A DNA stretch of 64,000 nucleotides from Oncomelania hupensis (Eukaryota > Mollusca > Gastropoda > Littorinimorpha > Pomatiopsidae). The notes beneath the pieces are model-generated. The model was not told the DNA's origin. It was given only the letters and a program-made list of their open reading frames with translations, and searched no databases. Of this stretch, positions 10,392 to 22,150 are shown piece by piece. The position numbers were made by a program, and so were the translations under genes. Each line of letters starts with the position of its first letter. Position 1 is the first letter of the stretch. The stretch covers positions 86,260,008 to 86,324,007 of the forward strand of contig CM072513.1 of assembly GCA_036898135.1 (NCBI GenBank). Reading direction: 5' to 3'.

Positions 10392-12097
10392 TGTCACCGC
10401 CACGACTCCCCCTGGGCAGACGCCACAAACAAACACCTTTCACACGCAAACAGCCCAGAAAGAATGACGATTTCCCGCAGACGGAAGTGATGAAAACACA
10501 ACAAATAATATACAACTTTCAAGCTATTTATTCATTCACACCACACACTCATACACATACAACATTTACACATGAAACGAAGAAATGGTAATGAAACAAT
10601 CAATGGGTCAATGGAACGATGCAATGGTTCGTGGGTGATCGGGGGTCGCTAATTGACCAACGTCCTCGTATCGAAACGTGCACAGCCAAAGTCCGAGGCA
10701 CGTGTTCACAAACAGACAGGGGGGTTAAGCGTAGGAGAGGGACAACACAAAACGGGCCCACCTGGCGAAATGCAGTCCCTGGTGAAGTCTCCTCAAAAGT
10801 ATCCACTCCCTTCCGTTGACGTCCAACCGAAGGAGCGTTGCCACCCGCGGTCGCCACTGACGATGATGATGGAGCGATGATGATGGCGCTGACAACAGAG
10901 GTGGTAGACAAACGAATGGCGATGTTGATGATGTTTGGTCCACTTGACCAAGTGTCGTCGTCGTTGCTGCCTCTCGTTATCCAGCGACGAACTGGCGGAT
11001 TGACGAACGTTGAGCTGCGAGCTTCGAACTCGCTCCTCGTACTCGAGCCTCGAATTCAGTCCTCAACGACAATCCTTGACGAACCTGCAACATGCTTGTC
11101 GCATCGTAAATGTCATGTTCACTTGATTCTGTCCCCCTCCCTCCATCACACTCACCCCCCCACTCTAACTACGCTACTTCACTAAACTTCTGACACTTGA
11201 GGGGTCCAACTGCAGTCTATTTCCCCCGTCCGACTCTCTCTCGCTTTCTACTGTTATCGTCACTGGAAACGATTACATATCATACAATTCAATGAAATAA
11301 TGAATGCATGGAATGAACGATGCTGCAATGAATACACGTAACCATCAACACATTATTCATATCAAGCATCCCCAACGACAACAACAGCAACCACTTCCAT
11401 CCTACCTTCATCACACTCCACCCCCTTCTTCTCCCTCATTCTCCCTTCTTCAGTCGCACCCTTCCTTTCTTCTGCCTCTCCTCAGTGCAACCATTCTCAT
11501 CCTTCCTTCTGTCTCGCACACAGCTATCATTCAACACCCCAACAGCCTGCCCTTGGTTATTAGCACAGTGAGGAAAAAACCACCATTGCACTAACCCACA
11601 CGGTTCGATGTAACCGCACCCCGTAGCCCCTTCTCCACTGCTCGTCTACGAAAGTACATCCAATTAGGGTAATCCGGTAGTGTGTAGTTCCCGTAGTAGA
11701 CAATGCCTCAATACTACCTACCACACTACCAATAGGCTTGCTTTTCTACAACTACACTCCAACCGAGCGTATCACTTTAGAAATTGGCAATCTTTAAACT
11801 AGTATTTTCCTCAGAACCAGATACTATTTTTCGTTAATATCCGTCCCACCCTAATTCCAGAACACAGCAAAACCACAGAGCACTAGACAAACACTGTCTA
11901 CACTGTACTGCTGTCAAACACGTTCTGCTGATAGTGAGCACATTCCTAACCTGGCCTAACCGGCGTATGCTGTTTACCACGCTTTGCACGCTCCCGAGAC
12001 AACAATAATCACACATACGGCGACACGCAGTACCACCCCCGCCCCTATACTCTTCACACACAGACTACATGGCTTTCTTCACAGCTGCCCTGTGACA
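10392..12097 (-). repeat. 5' LTR of the Gmr1-like element
   Basis: 1706 bp, tgtcacc...tgtgaca on the plus strand, near-identical to 3703-5410. Followed directly by the target duplication gcagg at 12098-12102. It should hold the element promoter; I did not identify a TATA box. Confidence 0.95.
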
Positions 12098-12102
12098 GCA
12101 GG

Positions 12103-12768
12103 ATTTCCATTAGAAGGGATCAATAGCCTGTACAGAATAAAGGTCATGGAATGCCTGGATCTGGATTTGTAAGTTGCTGACCTCCATTAACTGTAATAGG
12201 AGCCACGGTGCTTTGGGAAAGAGGGGGTGGGCGGATATGTGGGAAGGGACGGAAGTGACGTAGTGAAAATAGCAGTGGATCAGAGGCAAAAATAATATTG
12301 GCATGGGCTGAAGGAGAACTTAGGTTCGCCTCTTGATAGCGAATGAAGATGCTTCTCACAGGAGTCAGTTTCACGGAATAAATTACTTTTTTCCATCCGC
12401 TTTTCACTTACTCCAATGTCGCCGCAGCGGCATATTAAAAAAACCGGCTATTGCGTCCAAAGCAGGTGACAGGCTCAATTAAAAACTCATACATCGATCT
12501 ATACACGTCCAGCAGTGCTTGACAGAGCGCTTGCCATGCAAATTAGTGTCGTGAGCAGCTTGAATTTGATTCTGATTTCAGCCAGCTTCTATAGCAGCTC
12601 TCTTGAGTCTGAATTGGAAAGATCGAGTATATAACAACAAGAACAAATATTAATAATGATTAAATAATAATATAACAACTATTGTTTAAAAAAATCTGGT
12701 GATTTAATCATTTAGGCTACCTGCAGGCAGTATACATTTCCGTTTAGACTTCACTCTAAGTGAAACCT
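12103..12768. other. 3' flank of the copper-transporter gene
   Basis: Non-coding DNA between the LTR element and the transporter stop codon. No obvious AATAAA was seen on the minus strand before the LTR boundary, so the native 3' end may have been displaced by the LTR insertion. Confidence 0.4.
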
Positions 12769-15700
12769 TCACACCACGCTTTCCCTGTCAACATAGTCCG
12801 CTTGTCTCGTTTCATAACAGCTGCTGACGTCCGCTGTGTGCATGTGCGCAATCTCAATGCGTTTATCTTCCGGTTCTCCAAAAGCACTGGCGCCATCTTT
12901 TCTTAGGAGCCGCTCATGGGCCCTCTCTGTCACCACTGATGACGCCTCACTACCCTCATTCAAGCAGTGCCCAGGTTCCTTCGCAGAAAATTCCTTCACG
13001 AGATAAGTCTTGCACTCTTCTTCTTCCGTGTCCACGTCCTGTCTTGCTCGAAGCTTCCGCTTCTTCTGCCGTGCTTGCGCTATGCCCCGGAAGTAGGGCC
13101 CCAGCACAAAGAAGCCGATGCCGCTGCCCAAGATTATGGCGACGAAGATGCGGAGGTCATAGGTCATGCCGAAGAGCATCTGGAGGTAACCGACTAAAGC
13201 GTTCAGCGAGTGCAACACGGAACGCAGGGAGCGCACCAGCATTCTTTTCAACCTGTAGACAGACAGATTACAATCGCTTGTCAGCTTGTGCAGCAAAGAT
13301 TCATTGCACAGACTGATTGAAAACTTCGTGCTTCGGTCTATACAGCCTTATGTTTGCCATTGTAAATGCGCCAACACATCAGTAAATCATATGCTGGGTA
13401 TTTAGAGCAGCAATGTCATTGGAGACTCGGCAGCGTCGGCCAACGCCTTGAAAAAGTCTGAGTTAGCGGGTAAAGTGGTGTATATATTTATATATATAAG
13501 GACAATTAAACCATGGACTTACCCTGGCAAAGCATTGACCTGAGCGCGCTTGGCGTGATCGTTGTCCCAGCTGGACAGCCAGTACCTCAACCACTCGTAC
13601 AGGGCTGCCAGAAACGCTGCCGCCAGCATCGCCATGACCACCTCTGCACAGGCACGTTTACATTTTGAGGCTCCATAATGCAAGACATCAATTACTGTTT
13701 GCATATCTGAACTGTTGCATAGACAGTTGACAGTACCTCAGAAACATACAGGTTTGTTTATCTGCTCTTACGCATCTTGCTCAGGGGTGGTATTCATGAC
13801 CGTTGGTTAAGGCTTAACCAATGTTGGTAAAATTAACGACGTTGGTTAAGCTGGAAATTTTAAATTCATGAGGCCTTAGCAGAGTTAACGACGGTTGCTA
13901 ACCATGGTTATTTTAACGGAGGGGGCACCACCCGATAACCAATGGAACACTGGTTAAAAATGGCGGCCATCGTTTGGTGGCAACTTCGACAGAGACGAGC
14001 TCCGAGGAGAGAGAGAGTATTTCGCGACAGAAGTAATCCACTTGACAAATTTGATTATGTGGAACTGGTATCAAAATTTCGTTTTCGTCGGCATGATATC
14101 ATCACGTTAACGAACGCGGTAGACAGACTGAAACTGTGTGATCGGCAAGGCGTTTTGTCACCACTTTTACATGTGTGTCTCACTCTTTGTTTTTATGCCT
14201 CTGGCACCTTTAATAATCTGTCATATTAATAAAACGGGTTAATATTATTATTATTAAAATATTGTTGTTGGATTTTGACTGGTGATGTGTAGGCTTATTG
14301 TGTATCTGTATAGTTTATACTCGTAGGGTAATGCAACCCTACGAAATAAAGACAACATTTCAAGTTCCAAACTACCCAGAAACGGCAGAAATTGACACCT
14401 CAGTCTAAAAACAAAATGTAGGCCTAACATTACAAACTACAAAGTGATCAAAAGTGATTTCTCTCCTTTCACCCCAACAAAAAGCTCGCTCTCCTTGCTC
14501 ACTATGATATCCAGCATGCTGTCGGTAGGCTTGCTAATCACGCCACCATTGCCAGACTTTAATCGTGCGGCTGCACGATTCCGATGGGTTATAGGCCTAT
14601 TTTGTTGACGAAAGAAGGAAAACAGCTGCTTGAATTATGCCCCCTTACGGATATTCCCGCACAGCCCAAAAATAGCCTTGGTTAAGTAACAATGCGTGGA
14701 CACTCGCTCATGAATAGCGATCTGCTAAACGATGGTTAACGATACCATTGTTGGTTACAAAACCAATGTTGGTAACGTTAACCATCGCCTATAATTTAAC
14801 TGGCCATGAATTCCACCCCAGGCCTGCTATTGTTAACATTGCCACTACCAACCTAATTTTGACCCCTGTAGACGATCTGCAATGTTTTAGTTTTAGTGGA
14901 GCCAAGAAGATGTGCAAAGGACTGCTACTAAATACGTGTTTCACGTGCTGAAAACTTTAACAGTGACTCGTACTCTTAGTCTTAGCAATCTACTCACCGG
15001 CAACAGTGTCTGTTGTCCATTGTTCAAACAGCACGTGAACATCGGTGACCCACCTGAACACAGGCTGCACGTGCAATGAAAAAAAAAAAGTCTGATTAAG
15101 CAAAATATTTTTATCCAAAAATTCGCAGAGCACGAAACGATCGAGGGTGCTGAACATTTTCACACAGGGCATGGCGTGACACGTGCTTGAAACTGTGACC
15201 CTTGTAAATAATGTTTCTTCTGTTTTTTTTTGTTTTTTTTTTCTACAAACCGTTTTTTTACTTTTGGCAACAACAGCTTTCATTATTATCTGGAATAAAG
15301 AATTGTTGACCTGAGCTGACTTGACTTCATTCATTCATTCTGCACAGTTGGCTTTTCATTCAACATTTCATGCAAGCGCGGGCAATATTTAAAGAATTGG
15401 GTCTCTCCATGTATTTTTTTACGATAGTACGATAGTAATACTAAGAAATTATAATGACCTTTGGATGCGCCATCATCGTGGGATGGTCCTCCGACATCGC
15501 CATCCCATCGTGCATCGAATGATCGATGTGACCGGAAAACCCGTGACCTTCGGTGTCGAGGTCGCTTTGGCCATGATGATGACCTCCGGTGTCAAGGTCA
15601 CCGGGAGTGTGTTGCATGTGCTTGTGGGGGTTGTGAAGGTGATGATCGATGTCAGCGTTGTCATGGACACTGTTGAAAGACGATAAGGTGGTTGCTTCAT

Positions 15701-15911
15701 TGATGTGGATGTCGCCCTCGGTCGGCATTGCATTCATGTGGTGATGATGGTAATGGTGGTGGTGTTTATCAGTTTGTAAGCTGCCTGTGGAAGAGGTCGT
15801 GGTCATATCGTGGTCATCATGATGGGGGTGGTGATGGGCAGCAGTCGTGGTTTCTGCTTTGTGGTGACTATTGTGATGGTTGGGGTGAGGGTGATGACTG
15901 TGATGCTCCAT
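12769..15911 (-). CDS. CTR/SLC31-type high-affinity copper transporter, four coding exons
   Basis: Exons inferred at 15911-15459, 15064-14998, 13643-13523 and 13252-12769, total 1125 bp and 374 residues with phases that join exactly. CTR proteins are trimeric membrane channels importing Cu(I). Exon 1 (residues 1-151) is an extracellular-type domain extremely rich in His and Met, with a Mets-like HSMHDGMAM. Exons 2-3 give TM1 (through AAFLAALYEWL). Exon 4 gives TM2 with the MxxxM copper motif (M239, M243) and TM3 with GSGIG (256-260), the family GxxxG packing motif, then a long charged cytoplasmic tail of about 110 residues. Acceptors follow pyrimidine runs (gtgcag, gtgcag, ctacag); donors are GTGAGT and GTAAGT, but intron 1 has a weak GTCATT. 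Intron 2 holds a Harbinger remnant. The tail is longer than usual for CTR1. It is the only host gene I recognise here. Confidence 0.85.
13784..14819 (+). mobile_element. PIF/Harbinger-like DNA transposon remnant in intron 2 of the copper transporter
   Basis: The ends are imperfect inverted repeats: ggggtggtattcatgacc on the left, and on the right, read in reverse, ggggtggaattcatggcc. Subterminal 'gttggttaa'-type motifs recur near both ends. About 1.04 kb with a partial transposase ORF inside. No clear 3 bp target duplication is visible. Confidence 0.7.
13942..14229 (+). pseudogene. Harbinger (HARBI1-like) transposase N-terminal fragment
   Basis: A 95-codon ORF containing RRERVFRDRSNPLDKFD and an adjoining RFRRHDIITL stretch, which resemble the N-terminal region of PIF/Harbinger nucleases (DDE_Tnp_4 type). 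It stops well before any catalytic DDE residues, so it encodes no active transposase. It lies between the inverted ends at 13784 and 14819, on the strand opposite to the host gene. The family call comes from motif memory. Confidence 0.65.
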
Positions 15912-15963
15912 GCTTGCTGCGCATACTCTGACTCTAAAAATAAAGCAAACGTGAATTGGTTGC

Positions 15964-16443
15964 ATCAATTCAATACCAAAAGAAGAAAAATAATGATAAG
16001 AAAAAGAAGAAAATAAAAGAAGAAGAAGAAAGAGAAGGAGGAGGACGAAAAGAAGAAGAAGAAGACAGACAGACTGGTCATTTTTAATTATCTGTGACAA
16101 CTTACATAGAAAAAGAGTCTCAATCTGGGACTAAATTGATGACGACGAAGAAGAAGAAGAAGGAGGAAGGAAAAGAATAAGAGGACGAAGGAGAAGAAGA
16201 ATACTCATTAAGGACAAGACAAGGAAGAAGTGAAGGAGGAAAATGAAGAAAAACAATTGAAAACGAGAGGTTACACAACTTTGCCACTGGTTAATGTATG
16301 CATTAATTTCCTCTTCACACGCCAACCTGAAAAGCACACGTGTATGTAGCTATGTTAGTTACATCTTTTAACATTACAAACACGATTTGTTTTCTACCAT
16401 CTGTTGGTGGTCTTGTACGGCGCTTGTTTCGCTCGCTACATAA
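15964..16443. repeat. Long direct repeat, copy 2 (pair at 2895-3363)
   Basis: About 480 bp matching 2895-3363, including the long purine tract and the 'ttgtacggcgcttgtt' end. It starts only about 50 bp upstream of the transporter start codon, so it may form part of that gene's promoter or 5' UTR. It differs by scattered substitutions and the 15 bp insertion. Confidence 0.75.
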
Positions 16444-16446
16444 GTG

Positions 16447-16690
16447 AGTTTTTATTGATTGATTGATTGTTGCTTTAGGTCCAGCGGACTCTTCCGAGCC
16501 AAATCAGGACCGGACAACCCCCAATCCGCATAGAAGAGCTGCCGAAACAACCCTAGTGGGAAAATTGAATGCCCTCCACCGGCCAGTCACTTTACAATAA
16601 AGACATCCCACGCAGGGGACGGCTGAGGCTTTACCCCAACTACTCGAACCCCCGGTTACAAAAACAAAATAGAATACAAACATCAGTATA
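16447..16690 (-). repeat. Older LINE 3'-UTR copy, 3' part
   Basis: Reading the minus strand, a 3'-UTR block ends in 'gtccgctggacctaaagcaacaat' plus caat repeats. It is interrupted at 16690 by the younger LINE and resumes at 22786. Its final 13 bp (aaacatcagtata, 16678-16690) is the target duplication. Confidence 0.8.
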
Positions 16691-16784
16691 CAATACAATA
16701 CAAGATTATTGCTTTAGGTCCAGCGGACTCTTCCGAGCCAAATCAGGACCAGAGAGACGTTATCTTAAAATATTATAAAATGAT

Positions 16785-16915
16785 TCAAGTCTTAAAAAAC
16801 AAACCTGTTACTCTTAAATACACAAACAAACTTTCACATGACACCTCTTTAAGGGACTTCTTTAAAACTGATGTATTAAAAATATATTCTCTTTCTTCAA
16901 TCAAATCACTAAATT
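16785..16915 (-). pseudogene. Duplicated ORF2 C-terminus in the LINE 3' end
   Basis: A second, diverged copy of the last ~40 codons of ORF2 follows the ORF2 stop. Both begin with the same SDLIEERE motif and end with similar residues (GLFYRI at the ORF2 end, GLFFKT here). The 3' end therefore carries a tandem duplication, or this LINE recombined with a relative. It has no independent function that I can see. Confidence 0.6.
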
Positions 16916-16959
16916 CAGTCCTAATAAAATCCAAACTAAACCAAACATGTCGATACAAT

Positions 16960-19900
16960 TTATATGCGATAGAACAAACCAACATCATGTAAAAATTGAA
17001 ACAGATGTTGACCATTACATACTTTAAAAATCTCTTTGAAAGGTATGGAACCAAAATATGTTTCCCTTTCCTCAATCAAATCAGCACACTCAGACATGAA
17101 ATGTCGAACGGAAAAGGATTGATCACATGCAAAGCACCATGGTGGTTCTTCTCCCTTTAGAAGGAAACTGTGGGTGACATAAGTATGCCCAATATGAAGG
17201 CGAGATAACACTGTTTCTTCTTTGCGAGTGGATGCAAAGTTAGGCAAAGAAGTGGACAAATCGGGAAGAATTTGAAATAATTTGTTGTTGACATGGTTAG
17301 ACCAGTCAGTCTGCCACAGTCGTTTACAATAAGAACCAGTCATACAACGTAAGTCAGAGTAGGGCACAAACTGGAAAATCTCTGGAGGGAAATCGAGATG
17401 CAGAGCATCTTTAGCCGCCCTGTCTACTGCAATATTGCCGCGGATGCCCATGTGACCAGGGACCCACATAAAAACTATCTTTTTACCCTCAGAAACAAGT
17501 TGTGTATGGAGGTCATGGATCTCTGTCAGAAAAGGGTGTGATATCTTTCTCGTGGAAAGAGCCTGAAGTGCTGACAAGGAATCGGACATGATTAAAAATG
17601 AGGTTCTTTTGGATTGATAAACTTGTTTCAGAGCTAAATGAATTGCCTTGAGCTCAGCTGTATAAACAGAACAAAAATCAGGTAAACGCTGTTGCAAAGG
17701 CTGGTCTAAGTGTCTCTCGGAGACAGACGCAGCAGCAACTGAATCTCCTTTCTTTGACCCGTCTGTAAAAAGTTGTTCATATCCTGGGTATAAAGCACAC
17801 TGTTCTAAATAAAGTTGGTTATATACGGTTTCGGATGTATTGTTTTTAAGGAAAGCGGACAACTGCCAATTAATGTTTGGGGTACATAATTTCCATGGGG
17901 GAGCTTCAGTCCGAAGTTCATCGTCGTTGATGGAAGCAACATCAATGCCTGCTTTTTCCAGATGAGCTTGCATTCTGATGCCAAACGGAGGAATTGTGTT
18001 AGGTTTGGCTTCAAATTTCTGAACAAAATCTGGGTTGAAAACACAGTCATAAGCAGGGTTCATAGGATCAGTTTTTAATTTTAAATAGTAATTCATTGAC
18101 AATTTTGTACGTCTCAGCTCCAGCGGAGGTTCGTTAGCTTCCACGTAAAGGCTTTCACAAGGGGAAGTGCGAAACGCACCCAAAGCAATGCGTAGTGCCT
18201 GATGGGCAACTGGATCTAGCATATTAAGAAAGATTTTCTAGCAGAACCATAGACAATGCAACCATAGTCTAACTTGGATCTAATTAAAGAACGATATAAC
18301 AGCAATAAAGTTTTCTTGTCAGCACCCCAGTCTGTACCACTGATAACCTTGAGCAAATTGCAGGCCTGTTGACATTTAGTTTTCAAAATTTTCAGATGAG
18401 GAATGAAAGATAGCTTTTGATCAAAAATAACACCCAAAAATTTGACTTGTTTGACCGCCTTTATTTGAGTTTTATTGAGGAGAATAGTAGGGTCTTGAAT
18501 AATTCCCCGGTGCTGGGAAAAGTGAATACATTCAGTTTTTGCTTCAGAAAATTTAAAACCATTTTGTAAAACCCAGTCTTCAACGGCCTTGACACATAAC
18601 TGTAGCTGACGTTCTGCAGATGCCAAAGTTTTACCTTTGGCTACCAATGCAAAATCGTCGACAAATAAAGAATTGTCAATTCCCCGTTTAACGGAACGAA
18701 CAATGTTATTTATTTTAATATTAAACAGCAAGGGAGACAAGATGCTACCCTGAGGCACTCCCATCTCCTGTTCTCTCGTAGCTGACAAAGATCCCCCAAC
18801 CTTAACCTGAAAAATTCTGTCCGTTAGAAAATTGGATATAAACAGAGGTAAATGTCCCTTCAAACCCATTTCTTGTAGATCTGAAAGAATGCCATATTTC
18901 CATGTGGTATCATAAGCCTTTTCCAAATCAAACATGATGGCAACGACATGTTCACCCTGGACGAACGCGTTACGGATAAAAGTTTCCAGTCGCACCAGGT
19001 GGTCAACAGTACTTCGACCACTTCGAAAGCCACACTGAGTGTTGGATAAAATATTATTTGTTTCTAGATACCACAGTAAACGAGAATAAACCATTCTTTC
19101 TAGCGTCTTGCATAAGCAAGACGTTAAGGCTATTGGTCTATAGTTTGTCGGGTTAGTATGGTCTTTGCCAGGTTTAGGGATGGGTACAATAATGGCCTTT
19201 CTCCAGGAGGGAGGAAAGGTGCCAGTGATCCAGAGCTGATTGAAGATGTCCAGCAGTTGAGACCGTGAGTACCTTGTTAAATGTCTGAGAAATTGATAAT
19301 GTACATCATCCGGTCCAACTGCTGAATCTGCACTTTTGTTAATTGCATCGTCAAGTTCGACTAATGAAAACGGAATGTAATCTTCAGAATTATCGGAGGT
19401 AAAATGTAACTGTTGTTTTTCTTTACGGGTTTTAACTGTTTGAAAAGGGACAGAATAATTTTCAGAGGAAGAATTTGCAGCAAAAGAAGAAGCCAAAAGA
19501 TCAGCTACTAATTTTTTATCTCCGATTACGTTACCCTGCACAGTAAGGCATGGGCTCACCTGTTTGTTACTTCTATTTTTGAGTTTGCGGACTACTTTCC
19601 ACACCTTCGACAGTTTCGCTTTCGAATTAAGCGTGGAGCAGAAACCTCTCCACGATTCCCTTCTCTTTCGCTTGAAGAGCTGTCGGCATTGCGCTCGCAA
19701 ACGTTGGTGGTTTTGTTTATTTTCAGTGCCTTGGGTGTAAAAACATAGTCCTTAAAGCTTTTTTACGAGCTTGCTGAAGTTTTCTACATTCATCGTCAAA
19801 CCAGGGTTTTTTAAGTGTGTGAGGGTTTGACGAAGTTTGCGGGATGGACTCCTTGGCACTGTTAATAACTATGTCAGTATAAAGCTGTATTGGATCTAAG

Positions 19901-20675
19901 GCATTTGAAAATTCCTGTTTCTTAGCACGTAGCTGGGCCTCAGACAGGTTAGAAAACAGACTCCAGTTAGCTTGTTTCAGTTTCCACCTGCCATGAGTTT
20001 GCTCAAGGTTATCTGAATCATGTTTTAATAAAATCGGGAAATGGTCGCTGCCATGGAGATCTTCTAAAACTGTCCATTTAAAATCCAAAAGTAAGGAGGG
20101 ATCACAGATCGATATATCAATGTGGGACAAAGAAGCAGTTCTAGAACAGGAAAAAGTTGGAGCACCCTCGTTCAAAGTTACTAGGTTTAACGAGTCTAAA
20201 ATGTCTTCAATTATTTTACCCTGAGAATCGTACGATCACTACCCCACAGGGGAGAGCGTCCATTAAAATCTCCCAACAACAAAAAAGGGGGAGGTAACTG
20301 TTGGACCAAATTCTCAAGTTCACTTTTAGTTACATTTATTGATGGTGTCAAATATAGAGAACAAACTGTGAGGGATTTAAAAAGAGATATTCTAGCTGCA
20401 ACTGCTGGTAAACTTGTATTAAGTAAAATTGGATTAAATGGGACATTTCTATGGATAAAGAGTGAAACGCCTCTAGAAGATAAACAATCTAGAGAGGAAT
20501 AACCAGTAATATCTATAGGATGTTTTTCTGACAGGAGAGTTTCCTGAAGGGCCAATACTTCAGGTCGATGCTCTGTCAGCAGACAGCATAGCTCCTCATA
20601 ATTTGCCCTTATCCCTCGGATGTTCCATTGTAAAATGGACATAAAAATTAAGTAAAAGAATGCTAAAAGTTTCAT
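16960..20675 (-). pseudogene. LINE ORF2: AP endonuclease, reverse transcriptase, RNase H (frameshifted)
   Basis: Four ORF pieces in order. Endonuclease N-terminus (20675-20211; SILQWNIRGIRANY, LALQETLL, GDFNGRSPLWGSD), endonuclease C-terminus (20175-19723; SDHFPI), RT (19700-18216; FDLEKAYDT, GVPQGSILSPLLF, catalytic FVDD near 18655), and RNase H plus a C-terminal zinc-finger-like end (18222-16960; LFTDGSKKGD, SDSLSALQAL, WVPGHMGIRGN, and Cys/His at CDQSFSVRHFMSEC). Three frame changes, near 20215, 19710-19735 and 18220, break it. In an intact copy the product would nick target DNA and reverse-transcribe LINE RNA in place. It starts just after the ORF1 stop. Confidence 0.87.
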
Positions 20676-20689
20676 CTCCGAGAGCACAA

Positions 20690-22150
20690 TTATGTCTCTG
20701 TATCTTTTGGACCCTCGTCCATCTCTTCATGTTCCATCAACCCCCCGAAACGGTTCTCCGTTTCGAGAGGCTGCTGGGGCTTGGAAGAAAGGGGTCCGGG
20801 CCTTTGATTCTTTGTCAAAGACCCGGAACCCGAGCTGCCAGCGGACTTCCTCCCCCTCTCCCCAGCACCAGATTTTATATCTTCCCTCTCCCCTTCACCC
20901 CTGCCAATCTTTCCCTCTCCTCCTCTGACGTTCTTCTGCTGGGTAACTAGGATTTTAGTCGCTCCAGCAACTACCCGGTCGCTAAAACCGGTCGTTGCTG
21001 GTGCGGTGGCATGAGGCCTAGCCTCCTTCGTGGCAGAAGTGACGGCTATTGGCGCGGCCGTCTGCGCGCTTGGAGTGACGGATTTTGACGTGCCCGTCGG
21101 CACGTTCTCCAGTGGATTCGGTGGGGCTGGAGAAACCCCCTTCTGGGCAAACAAAGCAAGCATCTTTTCGAGAGTATCCATCCGTTTGCACAACGTTTCC
21201 AAAATCTGTGTTATTTTACTCATGGCAGTGTCCATTGTCGGGTGTGCGCTAGGTTCCACATGAGATGTGGAACCCGCCACAGCCGCAAAGGACCTCTCTT
21301 TAAGCACCGGCCTACTTGCAAGAACTTTTTTCCTTGCGTCGCCAAAGGAGCAACTCTCAGTGGCCCGCACCTTTTGGATTTCCAGCTCCAACTGCCACTG
21401 AGGACAGTCTTTGGAGCTGGACGAATGATTCCCGGCGCAATTCACACAGCAAATCGGATTTTTGCATTCGTTTTCGTGTTTCTCTTTACCACAATCACGA
21501 CATATTTCCTTGCTTTTACAGTTCTTGCTACCGTGACCAAATCTTTGGCACCGGTAGCATCGCAACGGTGATGGTACAAACGGCGTCACCTTCACCCTAA
21601 GGTACCCCACCTTGAGTGACTCCGGCAATTTGGCCATAGCGAAGGTCACAAAAAGTGTGTTGGTGGGGATACGTTGGGATCCCTTGGTGACGAAGACCCG
21701 CTGGACTGCTGTGACCCCCTGGCTGGAGAGCTCACCACGGATTTCCAATTCTGACATGTCGATCAAATCCTGACATCGGATGACTCCCTTGGAGGAATTC
21801 AACCGTCCATGCACAGAAACTTTGATTTGTCTATCAACGAAGACAGTCGAATCCCTCTTTAGAAGACTATCCGATGCCCTTTTGGTTGAGCACTCCACCA
21901 GGTAGGCCCCAGATCTCAGTTTTTTCACATCTTTGAACCCGATTGTGCAAACGGATTGAAAACCCTTCTGTATTGCGAACGGAGACAGCTTGCCTAGTGG
22001 CATAGCCGGATCCGCCCCCTCTACAACCAAAAAACGAGGCCAAGCCCCTTCTACCCCCGATGCACAAGCTTTCTGTCTCGTGTCCATGTCACTGTCCGTG
22101 TCCGAGTCCGGTCCGTCATCACGCAGTCGTCGTTTATTTGTGGAAGCCAT
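20690..22150 (-). CDS. LINE ORF1 RNA-binding protein with three zinc knuckles
   Basis: 486 codons, ATG at 22150. The N-terminal region resembles the RNA-recognition-like part of I-type ORF1 proteins. Residues from about 197 carry three CCHC-type knuckles: CYRCQRFGHGSKNC, CRDCGKEKHENEC and CCVNCAGNHSSSSKDC. The C-terminal third is low-complexity, rich in Pro, Ala, Thr and Gly. It would coat LINE RNA to form the ribonucleoprotein. The frame is intact, unlike ORF2, whose first codons lie about 15 bp after its stop. Confidence 0.85.
   Translation of the reverse strand: MASTNKRRLRDDGPDSDTDSDMDTRQKACASGVEGAWPRFLVVEGADPAMPLGKLSPFAIQKGFQSVCTIGFKDVKKLRSGAYLVECSTKRASDSLLKRDSTVFVDRQIKVSVHGRLNSSKGVIRCQDLIDMSELEIRGELSSQGVTAVQRVFVTKGSQRIPTNTLFVTFAMAKLPESLKVGYLRVKVTPFVPSPLRCYRCQRFGHGSKNCKSKEICRDCGKEKHENECKNPICCVNCAGNHSSSSKDCPQWQLELEIQKVRATESCSFGDARKKVLASRPVLKERSFAAVAGSTSHVEPSAHPTMDTAMSKITQILETLCKRMDTLEKMLALFAQKGVSPAPPNPLENVPTGTSKSVTPSAQTAAPIAVTSATKEARPHATAPATTGFSDRVVAGATKILVTQQKNVRGGEGKIGRGEGEREDIKSGAGERGRKSAGSSGSGSLTKNQRPGPLSSKPQQPLETENRFGGLMEHEEMDEGPKDTET

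Larger units (their letters stand above)
3698..12102 (-). mobile_element. Complete Gmr1-like Ty3/Gypsy LTR retrotransposon with 5 bp TSD
   Basis: A complete LTR retrotransposon in minus orientation. Both LTRs are TG...CA bounded and flanked by the same 5 bp, gcagg (3698-3702 and 12098-12102). Internal order on the minus strand is leader and primer-binding site, Gag with zinc knuckle and aspartic protease, integrase, reverse transcriptase, RNase H, polypurine tract. The RT is clearly Ty3/Gypsy-like, but integrase precedes RT, the arrangement described for the Gmr1 clade and typical of Ty1/copia. The LTRs differ by three small indels and about one substitution in 1.7 kb, so the insertion is recent. 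A one-base frameshift splits the integrase tail from its core, so this copy is probably just inactivated. Confidence 0.93.
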
